Shown piece after piece: positions 23,601 to 34,260 of a DNA stretch of 41,913 nucleotides (its first letter is position 1; every line of letters starts with the position of its first letter). Source of the stretch: Mesostigma viride (taxonomy: Eukaryota > Streptophyta > Mesostigmatophyceae > Mesostigmatales > Mesostigmataceae); contig RPFO01002051.1 in NCBI GenBank assembly GCA_009746045.1, positions 1 to 41,913 of the forward strand, given 5' to 3'. The notes under the pieces are model-generated. The model had not been told where the DNA came from. It saw only the letters and a program-made list of their open reading frames with translations, and ran no database searches. Position numbers and translations under genes: made by a program.

Positions 23601-26150
23601 TATGTAATTAATGATGAGGATTCAGGCTCCCATGGTGTCATCATGGCTTGTCTACGTACATGGTTGGCATTTATGTAATTAATGAGGAGGATTCAGGCTC
23701 CCATGGTGTCATCATGGCCCGTCTACTTACATGGATGGCATTTATGTAATTAATGATGAGGATTCAGGCTCCCATGGGGTCATCATGGCTTGTCTACGTA
23801 CATGGTTGGCATTTATGTAATTAATGAGGAGGATTCAGGCTCCCATGGTGTCTCCATGGCTGGCCTACGTACATGGATGTCAAGGAATAGTAAATGATGA
23901 GGATTCAGGCTCCCATGGTGTCATCATGGCCCGTCTACGTACATGGATGGCATTTATGTAATTAATGATGAGGATTCAGGCTCCCATGGGGTCATCATGG
24001 CTTGTCTACGTACATGGTTGGCATTTATGTAATTAATGAGGAGGATTCAGGCTCCCATGGTGTCTCCATGGCTGGCCTACGTACATGGATGTCAAGGAAT
24101 AGTAAATGATGAGGATTCAGGCTCCCATGGTGTCATCATGGCCTGTCTACGTACATGGATGGCATGTATGTAATTAATGATGAGGATTCAGGCTCCCATG
24201 GGGTCATCATGGCTTGTCTACGTACATGGATGGCATGTATGTAATTAATGATGAGGATTCAGGCTCCATTGGTGTCATCATGGCTGGCCTACGTATGTAC
24301 ATGGATGTCAAAGAAAAAAAAAATGATGAGGATTCAGGCTCCCATGGTGTCATCATTGCCCGTGTATGTACATGGTTGCCATTTATGTAATTAATGATGA
24401 GGATTCAGGCTCCATTGGTGTCATCATTGCCCGTGTATGTACATGGTTGGCATTTATGTATGTAATTAATGATGAGGATTCAGGCTCCATTGGTGTCATC
24501 ATGGCTGGCCTACGTATGTACATGGATGTCAAAGAAAAAAAAATGATGAGGATTCAGGCTCCCATGGTGTCATCATGGCCCGTCTACGTACATGGATGTC
24601 AAGGAATAGTAAATGATGAGGATTCAGGCTCCCATGGTGTCAGATGTCATGGCCTGTCTACGTACATGGATGGCATGTATGTAATTAATGATGAGAATTC
24701 AGGCTCCATTGGTGTCATCATGGCTGGCCTACGTATGTACATGGATGTCAAAGAAAAAAAAATGATGAGGATTCAGGCTCCCATGGTGTCATCATGGCCC
24801 GTCTACGTACATGGATGTCAAGGAATAGTAAATGATGAGGATTCAGGCTCCCATGGTGTCATCATGGCCTGTCTACGTACATGGATGGCATGTATGTATT
24901 TAATGATGAGGATTCAGGCTCCCATGGTGTCATCATGGCTGGCCTACGTACATGGATGTCTCAGAAAAAAAATGATGAGGATTCAGGCTCCCATGGTGTC
25001 ATCATGGCTGGCCTACGTACATGGATGTCAAAGAAAAAAAAATGATGAGGATTCAGGCTCCCGTGGTGTCATTATGGCCCGTCTACGTGTTGTTGGCATG
25101 TATGAAATGAATGATGAGGATTCAGGCTCCCATAGTGTCATCATGGCTGGCCTACGTACATGGTTGGCATTTATGTAATTAATGATGAGGATTCAGGCTC
25201 CCATGGTGTCATCATTGCCCGTGTATGTACATGGTTGGCATTTATGTAATTAATGATGAGGATTCAGGCTCCATTGGTGTCATCATGGCCCGTCTACGTA
25301 CATGGACCGTGGCATTTATGTATTTAATGATGAGGATTCAGGCTCCCATGGGGTCATTGATGATCATGGCATTTATGTATGTAATTAATGATGAGGATTC
25401 AGGCTCCATTGGTGTCATCATGGCTGGCCTACGTATGTACATGGATGTCAAAGAAAAAAAAATGAAGAGGATTCAGGCTCCCATGGTGTCATCATGGCCC
25501 GTCTACGTACATGGATGTCAAGGAATAGTAAATGATGAGGATTCAGGCTCCCATGGTGTCAGATGTCATGGCCTGTCTACGTACATGGATGGCATGTATG
25601 TATTTAATGATGAGGATTCAGGCTCCCATGGTGTCATCATGGCTGGCCTACGTACATGGATGTCTCAGAAAAAAAATGATGAGGATTCAGGCTCCCATGG
25701 TGTCATCATGGCTGGCCTACGTACATGGATGTCTCAGAAAAAAAATGATGAGGATTCAGGCTCCCATGGTGTCATCATGGCTGGCCTACGTACATGGATG
25801 TCAAAGAAAAAAAAATGATCAGGATTCAGGCTCCCGTGGTGTCATTATGGCCCGTCTACGTGTTGTTGGCATGTATGAAATTAATGATGAGGATTCAGGC
25901 TCCCACAGTGTCATCATGGCTGGCCTACGTACATGGTTGGCATTTATGTAATTAATGATGAGGATTCAGGCTCCCATGGTGTCATCATTGCCCGTGTATG
26001 TACATGGTTGGCATTTATGTAATTAATGATGAGGATTCAGGCTCCATTGGTGTCATCATGGCCCGTCTACGTACATGGGTGGCATTTATGTATTTAATGA
26101 TGAGGATTCAGGCTCCCATGGGGTCATCATGGCTTGTCTACGTACATGGA
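14681..26150 (+). repeat. 71-bp tandem array, plus-oriented portion with higher-order structure
   Basis: Roughly 160 units of the same repeat in plus orientation. Units differ in the hexamer and tail. Larger blocks are repeated: about 3.5 kb at 17.66-21.19 kb recurs at 22.0-25.53 kb with an offset of about 4340 bp. One distinctive three-unit block (tails AAAGAAAAAGAAAT, CTCATAAAATAAAT, then CTACCTACATTG) occurs at 15126, 18920, 21264 and 23260. Two short inverted fragments (CCTGAATCCTCTCATT) sit at about 16250 and 21966. Peptide-like frames containing DEDSGSHGVIM are artefacts: stops interrupt them and the usual unit length is not divisible by three. Confidence 0.95.
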
Positions 26151-26426
26151 GTCATATTGATTCATGGAACAATGAGATACCATTCTTAATTGAAAATTGT
26201 TCTTGATACTTTCACATGCATGCCCGGAATCGTGAATTTGTGCGGGTTTCCATGATGACAATCCTCATTGAATTCTTGAGCACACAATATTGAGCAATTT
26301 AGGGGCACTTCGGCAATGTTGACCATTTTCATTCATGATCAATAAAATTAACATTTAATGCAATAAATACATATTCCACTCATTTTAATAAACCATGCAA
26401 AAACTTTACAAGCACGCTCAAGCTAG
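26151..26426. other. Unique A/T-rich segment of right arm
   Basis: Reverse complement of 13339-13639 with one 24-bp unit fewer. No coding sequence. Confidence 0.7.
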
Positions 26427-27197
26427 GGGTGGGCTGGCATGCACGCGTGGGTGTGGGGGTGGGCTGGCATGCATGCGTGGGTGTGGGGGTGGGCTGGCAT
26501 GCACGTGTGGGTGTGGGGGTGGGCTGGCATGCATGCGTGGGTGTGGGGTTGGGCTAGCCTGCATGCGTGGGTGTGGGGGGGGCTGGCATGCATGCGTGGG
26601 TGTGTGTGGGGGGCTAGCATGCATGCGTAAGTGTGGGGGGGGCTGGCATGCATGCGTGGGTGTGGGGGGGGCTGGCATGCATGCGTGGGTGTGTGTGGGG
26701 GGCTAGCATGCATGCGTAAGTGTGGGGGGGGGCTGGCATGCATGCGTGGGTGTGTATGGGGGCTGGCATGCATGCGTGGGTGTGTGTGGGGGGCTAGCAT
26801 GCATGCGTGGGTGTGTGGGGGGGCTGTCATGCATGCGTGGGTGTGTGTGGGGGCTGGCATCCATGCGTGGGTGTGTGGGGGGGCTAGCATGCATGCGTGG
26901 GTGTGGGGGTGGGCTAGCATGCATGCGTGGGTGTGGGGGGGGCGGTCATGCATGCGTGGGTGTGTGGGGGGGCTGGCATGCATGCGTGGGTGTGTGGGGG
27001 GGCTAGCATGCATGCGTGGGTGTGGGGGTGGGCTAGCATGCATGCGTGGGTGTGAGTGTGGGCTAGCATGCATGCGTGGGTGTGGGGGGGGCTAGCATGC
27101 ATGCGTGGGTGTGGGGGGGCCGGGGCCGGGGCTAGCATGCATGCGTGGGTGTGGGGGTGGGCTAGCATGCATGCGTGGGTGTGGGGGGGGCTAGCAC
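26427..27197. repeat. 30-bp minisatellite, right arm
   Basis: Mirror copy of the left-arm minisatellite, about 25 units, with core GCATGCATGCGTGGGTGTG on the plus strand. Shared variants (for example CGTAAGTGTGG units and the GGCCGGGGCCGGGG variant at the outer end) show that the arms came from one ancestor. Copy number has since diverged. Confidence 0.95.
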
Positions 27198-27700
27198 GCC
27201 CCACCCCTCCATCGGCACAGCCAGCCTTGTGAGTCTACCCTTAACAACAAGGCTGGTAGGACGACACGCCTGAGCAGCATATGTCATGCCTATCTCAGGC
27301 TAATAATGTGTGATTTTGTGCCAACAACCAAGTTGTTCCACCCAACAACACATTATAAACCCTCTTCCAAAATGCCCAACAAGCCGGACACGTGGAGGAC
27401 CACACACGCAGTATATAAAGAGAAAATAAGCTGACTTTTTATCCAGCCAACCTGTGGCTAGCTGCTCTGGTTAGCATGACAAATGCTAACATTTACTCAG
27501 TGGGAAAGGTGAAGAGACCATTGGAACAGCCTACCTGACGCATGTGCCACCAAAGCATTGTGTCCCGCAAAATGCACACTGCCTCCTTTCTAACAAGCAC
27601 GAGCCGCTCTCTTTAGGAGACAGGTGCCAGCTCGTCAGTGTCTGGGGAAAATGATGCCGCTGCTTAGGAAGACCGCGTGAATTTCCTCGAACACAACTGT
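27198..27700 (+). promoter_or_regulatory. Right-arm unique region with outward TATA box
   Basis: About 500 bp without an open frame, mirrored at 11813-12328. It holds TATATAAA at 27412-27419 preceded by CACGTGGAGGACC, a plausible upstream element containing an E-box CACGTG. It would serve the right-arm ORF starting near 27.8 kb. Confidence 0.4.
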
Positions 27701-27829
27701 CTATAAAGCAAAAGAAATTTCAGAGAAGCATGGAAATAAAAGCATTACACCTTCCCGACAGGTTGCGGGCCACGCGCTGCAGAAAGCCAGCCACGTCACA
27801 GACGATTAACTAGCTAAAAGACACCCAGG
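27701..27829. other. Segment present only in the right arm
   Basis: About 129 bp between ACACAACTG and AGGAATCC; the left arm has only CAAACATCC at this point. The plus-strand edges, GT at CTGTCTATAAAG and AG at ACACCCAG, could mark a weak intron, but a left-arm deletion or right-arm insertion fits equally well. Confidence 0.6.
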
Positions 27830-28292
27830 AATCCAGCGATGCAGCGCCAGGACCCGCAACTTTCTGGCTGCATCTGGCCGGAAAGAAGGCAAAAAGCTTA
27901 CGCTCAACGAGGTAAGAAAGCAGGAAAACGCAAGCTTAAGACGTTTAACACAAGAACGTACCATAACGGGCATTTATTCGTGCCCAGGCGCACAAGAAAG
28001 TCCACCCTTTCATGGAGTGGTTGGGCAGTACGCATCGCGCAGGGCTAATGTTATCTTACCGCAAAATGACGGGAAAGGTAAAGATAGCAGCGGGAATTTT
28101 TACGGCTTTAGAAACATCATTAAACTAGCTTTCCTTACGACCATCAAAACTGGCAACAATCGACAATCAACCCGGCAGGCATCCAATATACTTTATTCAT
28201 CCCGACAGAAATTCAGGCCGGACCCCCCCTGCCGATGGCAAAGAAAAAAAGCCCGCGACATTATAGATCGCAACCATCCCGCCATAAATTAG
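27816..28292 (+). pseudogene. Right-arm copy of the palindrome ORF, no ATG in conserved part
   Basis: Open frame from CTA at 27816 to TAG at 28292. From the AGGAATCCAGCG point it aligns residue for residue with the left-arm ORF (11392-11766 and its upstream extension). The left ATG codon is CTG here. Differences include a one-codon in-frame insertion near 28030 and many substitutions, yet no stop. The C-terminus is 26 residues longer (ending NHPAIN) because the left stop codon TAA is CAA. It could be translated from an upstream exon if the 27701-27829 segment is spliced. Function unknown. Confidence 0.45.
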
Positions 28293-28407
28293 AATCAGTA
28301 ACTAATTTTCTCCAACAATCGAGCATTTCTGCTTTCCGCGTGCCAGATTTGTCACGTTTCGTCTAAAGGCAGTCGCCATGGCCCCTACCGCAAGGGGTGC
28401 GCGCACC

Positions 28408-29044
28408 ATGCCGACATAGCTTTTGGGCCTCAATTTGCACCGAAATTTGGTCCGTACCGTCCAGCTCAGTCGGATTATGTATGTGGATCGGCCGTGTTGG
28501 TTGCATACGCAGGTATATTAATTCTTGCATTCGCCCCGGACCTTCCCCAGGACAGGTCAGGATATAACAATAATTCTTGCATTCGCCCCCGCCCTTTCCT
28601 ATGGCCTGGTCAGGTTTGGGCGCGACGCCACTAGCGCGGCGCCCGCGACAGAGTGGCCAGGCTCGAGCACGTTTTCTGGATCCCAAGCACCGGATTGGAC
28701 ACTGTCCGAGGACTGGACAGGAATTGGCTGACCAATCGGATGCTTGCTCGTCGTCTCCAAAAACATATATAAAGAGCCAAATCGCGCGAACTACGCAAGG
28801 ATCCTTTAAGCAGCGTTACTCTGCCGAAATGTCAACCTAGGCCGGTCAAGTGACGCCGAGGTGTTCACCGATAGTTCAGGTCAGCCACAGCGCGCCTTCG
28901 AATGTAGGCACGGTCGCATTTTTTTTTAGGAAATGTAGAATTGTTGTCGACCAGCTACCAACGCCCGACCGGACCCATACAACGGAAACATCAAGGCGAT
29001 GTGATGTAGGTGTGTCTGATATGTCATTAATACACAGAGCATCG
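28408..29044. other. Non-coding region with a promoter candidate
   Basis: GC-rich, with a duplicated phrase ATTCTTGCATTCGCCCC near 28520 and 28571. Frames are short and unrecognisable. It contains the CCAAT/TATA pair listed separately. Confidence 0.5.
28731..28773 (+). promoter_or_regulatory. CCAAT box and TATA box pair
   Basis: CCAATCGG at about 28731 is followed 35 bp later by CATATATAAAGAG (TATATAAA at 28766-28773), a good RNA polymerase II core promoter arrangement. No clear ORF follows within 300 bp; the next coding region is the transposase gene with a possible leader from about 29.47 kb. Confidence 0.35.
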
Positions 29045-29205
29045 TGAATATAATATATAATATAAATTATATAATATACTATAATTAATATATAATTTTA
29101 ATTTTATGTTAATTTTAATGTTATTTCATATAACATAATATAGCATAATATAATATAATATAATATAATATTATATAAAGTAGTATATAAAAAATTAAAA
29201 TGTAA
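29045..29205. repeat. A/T-rich tract
   Basis: About 160 bp almost purely of A and T with TATAA and TAATA words (for example AATATAATATAATATAATAT). No coding function. It could be low-complexity DNA upstream of the transposase gene. Confidence 0.8.
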
Positions 29206-29494
29206 AAGAAAAATATCTACCTTATTGGGGTTTAATGTTCCTTTCCAGTTCAGCATAAGTACACTCTTGAGTGTGTGCAATGTTTGGTTATACGCCATTG
29301 TCTTAAAATAGCAACCAATGTAAACCTCCGTCCTAACCACATTTGGATACAATAAAGACATTGATGCCTGACACATAGCATTCATTGCTTGAAATACCAT
29401 GCATATTTTGTGTCAATGTTCTGCAGACCACAGCTTCAAGTGGGCATACTTCGCTTTCCTCAATATAATGGCGACATGGCATTTGGTGAAAGTG

Positions 29495-30146
29495 GTGAGT
29501 GCCATGAAGTTGCGCCGGCCGTCGTTATCCATGACGAACTGAATGGGTTTCGTGCAAATCAAGTTTTTTGTTTTGGTGTTCCAGTTGCGCCGGCCGGCGT
29601 TTCCAATGGTATCTTGCGCGCACTTGCAAAAGCTTGCACGCTTATCAACATTTTGTGTTGGTAAACATTTTATCACCTCTGGGATTTCCGCCTTCACTAC
29701 CTGAGTTGCTTCTTTGTGGTTTTCAAATGCAACCGAGTTACGCCGGCCGTCGTTACTCATGACAAATTGTAGGGGTTTTGTGCAAATCACTTTTGTATGG
29801 TTTATGTACATGCATCCAGTTGCGCCGGCCGGCGTTTCCAATGGTATCTTGCAGTTGCGCAATCAGGCCCCATTACCAAAAGTGTGTTTGTACATCTTTT
29901 TTACACCTGAAGGATTTCTGCCTGCATATCCTGAGTTGCTTCTTAATGGTTTTTAATTGCGCCCGAGTTACGCCGGCCGTCGTTATTAATGACAAACTGT
30001 ATGTGTTTCATAAAATCACTTTTGTATGGTTTACATGTATCCAGTTGCGCCGGCCGGCGTTATTAATGACGCTTGTCGTTCTTGTTTGATGCCCATCGTT
30101 TTCGTCGTGTCTTTAATGGTGATTATTTATCATTACTCATCCTCAG
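29495..30146 (+). repeat. Leader intron with six hairpin motifs in ~230-bp tandem units
   Basis: A GTGAGT donor at 29495-29500 and a CATCCTCAG acceptor ending at 30146 bound a 652-nt candidate intron. Hairpins lie at 29509, 29584, 29737, 29819, 29967 and 30044 (first bases). They form pairs 75-82 bp apart, repeating every 228-230 bp. Two types alternate: GTTRCGCCGGCCGTCGTTAY and GTTGCGCCGGCCGGCGTTWY. A short upstream exon beginning ATGGCGACATGG (29469) is possible but not in frame with the main CDS, so it may be untranslated. Confidence 0.65.
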
Positions 30147-30207
30147 GGCTTTCGGTGCCGCGGGATTAAGAGGCGAAAAAAATCAGCTGCCGTCTGACCA
30201 AAGTCTG

Positions 30208-33200
30208 ATGGCGCGATCGGGGCGGGGGGCCGTTTCCGACGGTTCGCGTCCCTTGTCCAATGACGACCGGGAGCCTGCACTTCGCGGTCTCTGGAGCGAC
30301 AAGTACATCGAGAACAAGGGGTACAAAATTGCCAATGACATCTTTCCTATCATGGCGGAACGCGTGAAAGCAAACAACCACAGGACGCCAGAGATGAGCG
30401 CGGAGGTTCTGTCTTGCGCAGCTTCAAGACTAAATGCCATGGTGGCGGAGAGCAACGGCATTAAGAAGAGGAAGAACTGTGACGGCGGGCTTCCTGAAAA
30501 TTGGGCGGAATCTCTTCGGGATAACATCAAGAAGGCTTTTGGCGACTTGGGAACATCTGAGAAGGATCGTGGGCTTAGGTGGGCCTTGTGTGGACTTGTT
30601 ACGAAGGCAATGGAGGGCGTCCCGGACAGGATTGTGGAGCGCGCGTTCGGGATTGACAGGCGCTTTGTCGCAACTGTTCGGGGTCACAGGGATGGAATGG
30701 AAGAAGGGGAGGACGACCTTTTGATGAGTGCGCCAGAGAGGAGGAGGAGGAAAGACGAGCTTCCGACGGAAGTCATTGCCCTGATACAAGCGTGCTGGAG
30801 GGATGATAACTTGACGCGGGCGTCTCCGAACATGAAGGATGTTCATTGTGAATGGACCAGAAAGGATTACAAACATACACTAGCGTTTTCGGAGGGTGCG
30901 CGCTACTATACTGTCTCCAAGTCGAAGATTTACGAAGTGTTCATTTCCCGCCATCCGGAGTTGAAGCCACCGCGGCGGATGGACAGTAGGGGGGGGGGGG
31001 GGGAGGGAGAGGAGGGTGTGAGGGGGGGAAATCAGGTGATTTTGGAGACGGAGGCAGGGATGTCAATGCTACGCACGAATCAGAAGAGCACAGTTCATGT
31101 GGGATACACTACTTTTTGCAAGCATATGCCCGCATGCGTCAAGGGGCGGTGGAAAATGCGGAACTTGTGCGCATGCCAGCACCACACTACCATGCAGTCC
31201 ATGGTTGGGGGGTTGGCCAAATTTCGTGCAACTTTTCATGCCAGATGCGAGTGCGGACCTGAATGCCACGCGTGCGATCATGGTAGCCAGCTCGACGTGG
31301 GGTCGTCCGTGCCCACATGTTCCATTTTCAAAGCCACTCACACGACAGAGTGGGTGAACAAGTTTACTTGTGAGGTGGAGGGGATGAGGGAGGGGGGAGG
31401 TTCGAGGTCGTCTGTGGGGTCGTCGCGGCCGCAGGTTCAGCCTTTTCAGGGCGAACTTGAGGATCTGCCCATGCATGGGAGGGTGCTGGACGACGAGGAA
31501 GGGGTGCCCGATCATGACCTGGGCGAGGAGTTGGGGGTTTGCTCGATCCGGCGTAAGGCTTGTGTGTTGGGCACTTGCCTGGCTCCCAAGTGTGGAATTC
31601 GGAACTTCATGTTATGCGAACGGGAGGAGGCTTCCAACCACCTGATTTCATGGACCAGATACGAGATGCAGGATGTGCCGCCGGGTGCGGTTCTTGGGCC
31701 AGAGGTAATTTTTAGTGGAGTGGTTGCGCCCCAAGGCGTTTCTTTTGCAATGTTTCCTGAAGTTCTTGGGCCAGAGGTAATTTTTAGTGGAGTGGTTGCG
31801 CCCCAAGGCGTTTCTTTTTCAATTTTTCCTGAGGTCCTGTCTTTTTTCTTTCTACAGGTCATTGGTGGGTCGAAGTTGATGTCTTTTCTGTATGTGCACA
31901 CTGCGCATATGCAGGACGACTGTGACGAGATCGCAAAGGCTGGTGGGCAGCGATTGACGCAAGTCGACGTCAAGTCCACACCAACGGAGCTAAAGGAGGC
32001 AATTGTGGACAAGTGGCCGGACTTCATCCAGCATTGCTTCAACGCGTGGTGGCAAGCGGACGCCTCCAAGGAATGTCTCTCAAGGATGCGGGTGGGGGAC
32101 CTTGTATGCCACACAGATTACGCCGAGAACTACCAGTCTTACACCTATCACAATCTCCAAGCACAGTATTGGCATCCAGTCACATTCGTCCTTATGCCCT
32201 GGATCGTGCGCTACTTGGATCCAGCGTCGGGAAAGGTCGTGAGAAGGGAGTTTCACTTCATCGGACAGGGCGGAATGAAAAGGGACGGGCGGGCCCTCCG
32301 TTTTGCTATCCTCAAAATCCTGGCGACACTACGGTCAGAAGGGGTAGAGGTGAAGCGCTTCATTGGGTGGTCGGACAATTGCTCCATGCAGTTCAAGTCA
32401 AGGAATGTGATCGCGGAAGTGGCCCGGCTGCTGACGGAGGATCCGCACCTGGAGTCATTTGAGTGGAATTACTTTGGGGAGCAGCACGGAAAGGGGGAGG
32501 TGGATGGAGCTGGTGGGACTGTGAAGTGCATGTTGAGGAGGTGGCACATCAGGGAAGAGAACCAGGACAAACAGACGGCCGCCCAGTTGGTGGAGAATCT
32601 GGCGTCGGGGGCGGTGGGCGGGACCACAACGACCAGGCGTAACTTCTTCGAGTTCCCCGAGGTAATTAAGTGTACAGTCCTCGTTCAGGGAATAGTTACG
32701 CCGGCCGTCGTTTCTAGGGCGTTCTTGGAGTCCTGGCGATCAGGAGTGCTTAATAAAACACAACTAGCTCGATGGTCTCGTAACTTCAACTTTCCCTTGT
32801 GCAAATCTTGTCTTCGACGCGCAGGTGCTTCCTTACAGCCCAGGGCGCGGCGAAATCAAAGGAGTGAAGAAGGCGCACTGGTGGCGCATGGACAAGTCGA
32901 ATGTGACGCGCTTAATGCTGCGCCAGTATTCCTGCTATTGTGGCGGTGCGTGCGCCGAGGAAAGGTGGTGGGATTGTCGAAAGGAGTGGACCGACATGGA
33001 CGGCTGGAATGTGGGAGGTGCTCGGATGAAGCTCCACAAACTGGGGGAGCCAGTGCAAAGGAACCCAAACGGACAAGGGGGGCACGCAGGGACGCGACTG
33101 AACAGACTACAGGCAGAGAGGACGATGATGGGAAGGAGACTGAAGCTGCGAGACATTTTTGCCGTCGAGTCCTACTCTGGTGATGAGTCCCACGATCCAG

Positions 33201-33556
33201 ATCATCCATATTGGCTAGCGGAAGTCTTGCAGGAGCCTTATCAGGTGGCCGCTACTTTCGTGAGGCGAGTGGCCGACAGAAACGGCAAGGTCGATAGGGA
33301 GTTGTTCCGTAAGGGACAATGGGTGGTGGGGGTGCGCTACTGGGACAGATTTCCGGGTATGGCGACGATGTTCAAAATGGACGCCGATGCGCAAGCTGAA
33401 CAGCCAAACTTGGTCAATTGCTACCTGTGCATGGACGCGGGGTTCGAACACACCATTGTTGTCAACCCAGCTAACAATCGCCAGGCCATCTTGACCATTC
33501 CGACAGACGTCGAGAAACGGCTCACGAACTTGGCCAAGAAGAGACCTGTTGAGTAG
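30208..33556 (+). CDS. DDE-type transposase-like protein, three exons (~1010 aa)
   Basis: Exons 30208-31704, 31858-32661 and 32825-33556; junctions are phase 0 (GAG|GTAATT...CTACAG|GTC and GAG|GTAATT...GCGCAG|GTG). The central region reads VGYTTFCKH...CACQHHTTMQ, then a catalytic-looking core: D586 in CHTDYAENYQ, D672 in GWSDNCSMQFKSR and H709/E713 in GEQHGKGEVDGAGGTVK. D-AENY, SDN-QxK and HGKG-DGxGG motifs in this order are typical of an uncharacterised transposase-like family seen in many animals and protists. I infer RNase-H-fold DDE chemistry. Cys/His clusters near residues 390-410 may bind zinc. The C-terminal third has a PYWLAEV...GVRYWDR segment. Intron 1 contains a 72-bp tandem duplication including the donor; both versions stay in frame. 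The start ATG 30208 is the first after the acceptor at 30146. No flanking terminal inverted repeats were found. Confidence 0.65.
31705..31857 (+). repeat. Intron with duplicated donor and hairpin
   Basis: A 153-nt intron. A 72-bp unit (GTTCTTGGGCCAGAG then GTAATTTTTAGTGGAG and hairpin GTTGCGCCCCAAGGCGTTTC) occurs twice, with hairpins at 31723-31742 and 31795-31814. Donors are at 31705 and 31777. Use of the second adds 24 codons in frame, and full retention is also in frame without a stop. Confidence 0.75.
32662..32824 (+). repeat. Intron with hairpin motif
   Basis: A 163-nt intron, GTAATTAAG to GACGCGCAG, with GTTACGCCGGCCGTCGTTTC at 32695-32714, 33 nt from the donor. Removing it restores a continuous frame to the C-terminal exon. 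Confidence 0.7.
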
Positions 33557-34260
33557 GCCAGCTCGCCCGGGCTTGGTTGGACGAGGTGGACAGCCTTGAG
33601 AGCACGTGCTTCGTTGTGAGCACTTGCCTTTCAGCCGTGATTTGCAAACGAGTTCCTTGTCCTGAATTGTAAAGCTCGATTCATGCTCTTTTAAGGAAGT
33701 GTATAATATTATCCAGATCATGTATATATTTAGATCTAGACCTGAGTTCAAATAACATTTCTTAGAGGGCTGAGATGCGCGAGGTCCAGCATACATGTAT
33801 ATATCCATGGAGACATGTTACAAACTCAAATGTTTCATTGTACGTACCACTAGCTCGTCGACGGGGGTATCCCATGTAATGTATGATTTATGAATTAATT
33901 AATCGCTTAATTGTACAATTTAAATGGATCATGAACTTGTCAAGTGGCCTAATTTGGTTTATTTGGTTCATCATTTATTGATGTCAATCATTCTTAATTG
34001 AATCTCGAGCAATAGCAATCATGAAGCACATCCTAATCATGTGATTCGCATAATGAGAATAGGCAACAAGTGCTAAGTACTTTGAGGAATGCGGGGTTGG
34101 TCAGGTTATTATAGAGCTAGAGCTACAAACGGCACATATATTGCAAACTTTGCGCTCCAGGCATGGAATTTCAAAAGTACCAAAATTGGAGCAGTAGATG
34201 TTGGGGACGCCCTTCAATCAAATGCTGGTCTTCTTGGGAGCTGAGTGATCTTAAAATATT
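33557..34260. other. 3' flank, no gene seen
   Basis: About 700 bp of A/T-rich sequence after the transposase stop. It has ordinary short frames and no recognisable repeat or inverted match to the region upstream of the gene. Confidence 0.6.

Larger units (their letters stand above)
11223..28407. mobile_element. 17.2-kb giant palindromic element
   Basis: Outer ends are the perfect 12-bp palindrome GGTGCGCGCACC at 11223-11234 and 28396-28407; homology between arms stops there. Going inward each arm has, in mirrored order: a small ORF, a TATA box pointing outward, a 30-bp minisatellite, about 300 bp of unique sequence, then a 71-bp tandem repeat. The left arm is about 2.4 kb and the right about 2.26 kb before the array. 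They differ by substitutions, a 129-bp segment only in the right arm, and fewer minisatellite copies in the right arm. No transposase is recognised inside and no target-site duplication is evident. It may be a giant terminal-inverted-repeat element or an inverted segmental duplication. Confidence 0.7.

Noticed and set aside
20027-25951. Long plus-strand frames with DEDSGSHGVIM repeats
   Set aside because: The 71-bp unit is not a multiple of three, so frames survive only where unit lengths happen to add up; most of the array is full of stops.
13640-26150. CRISPR-like array
   Set aside because: Units abut without unique spacers, the context is eukaryotic and no cas genes are present; it is satellite DNA.
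28363-28840. Several 60-107 codon frames on both strands
   Set aside because: No shared motif, overlapping in different registers and no recognisable product.
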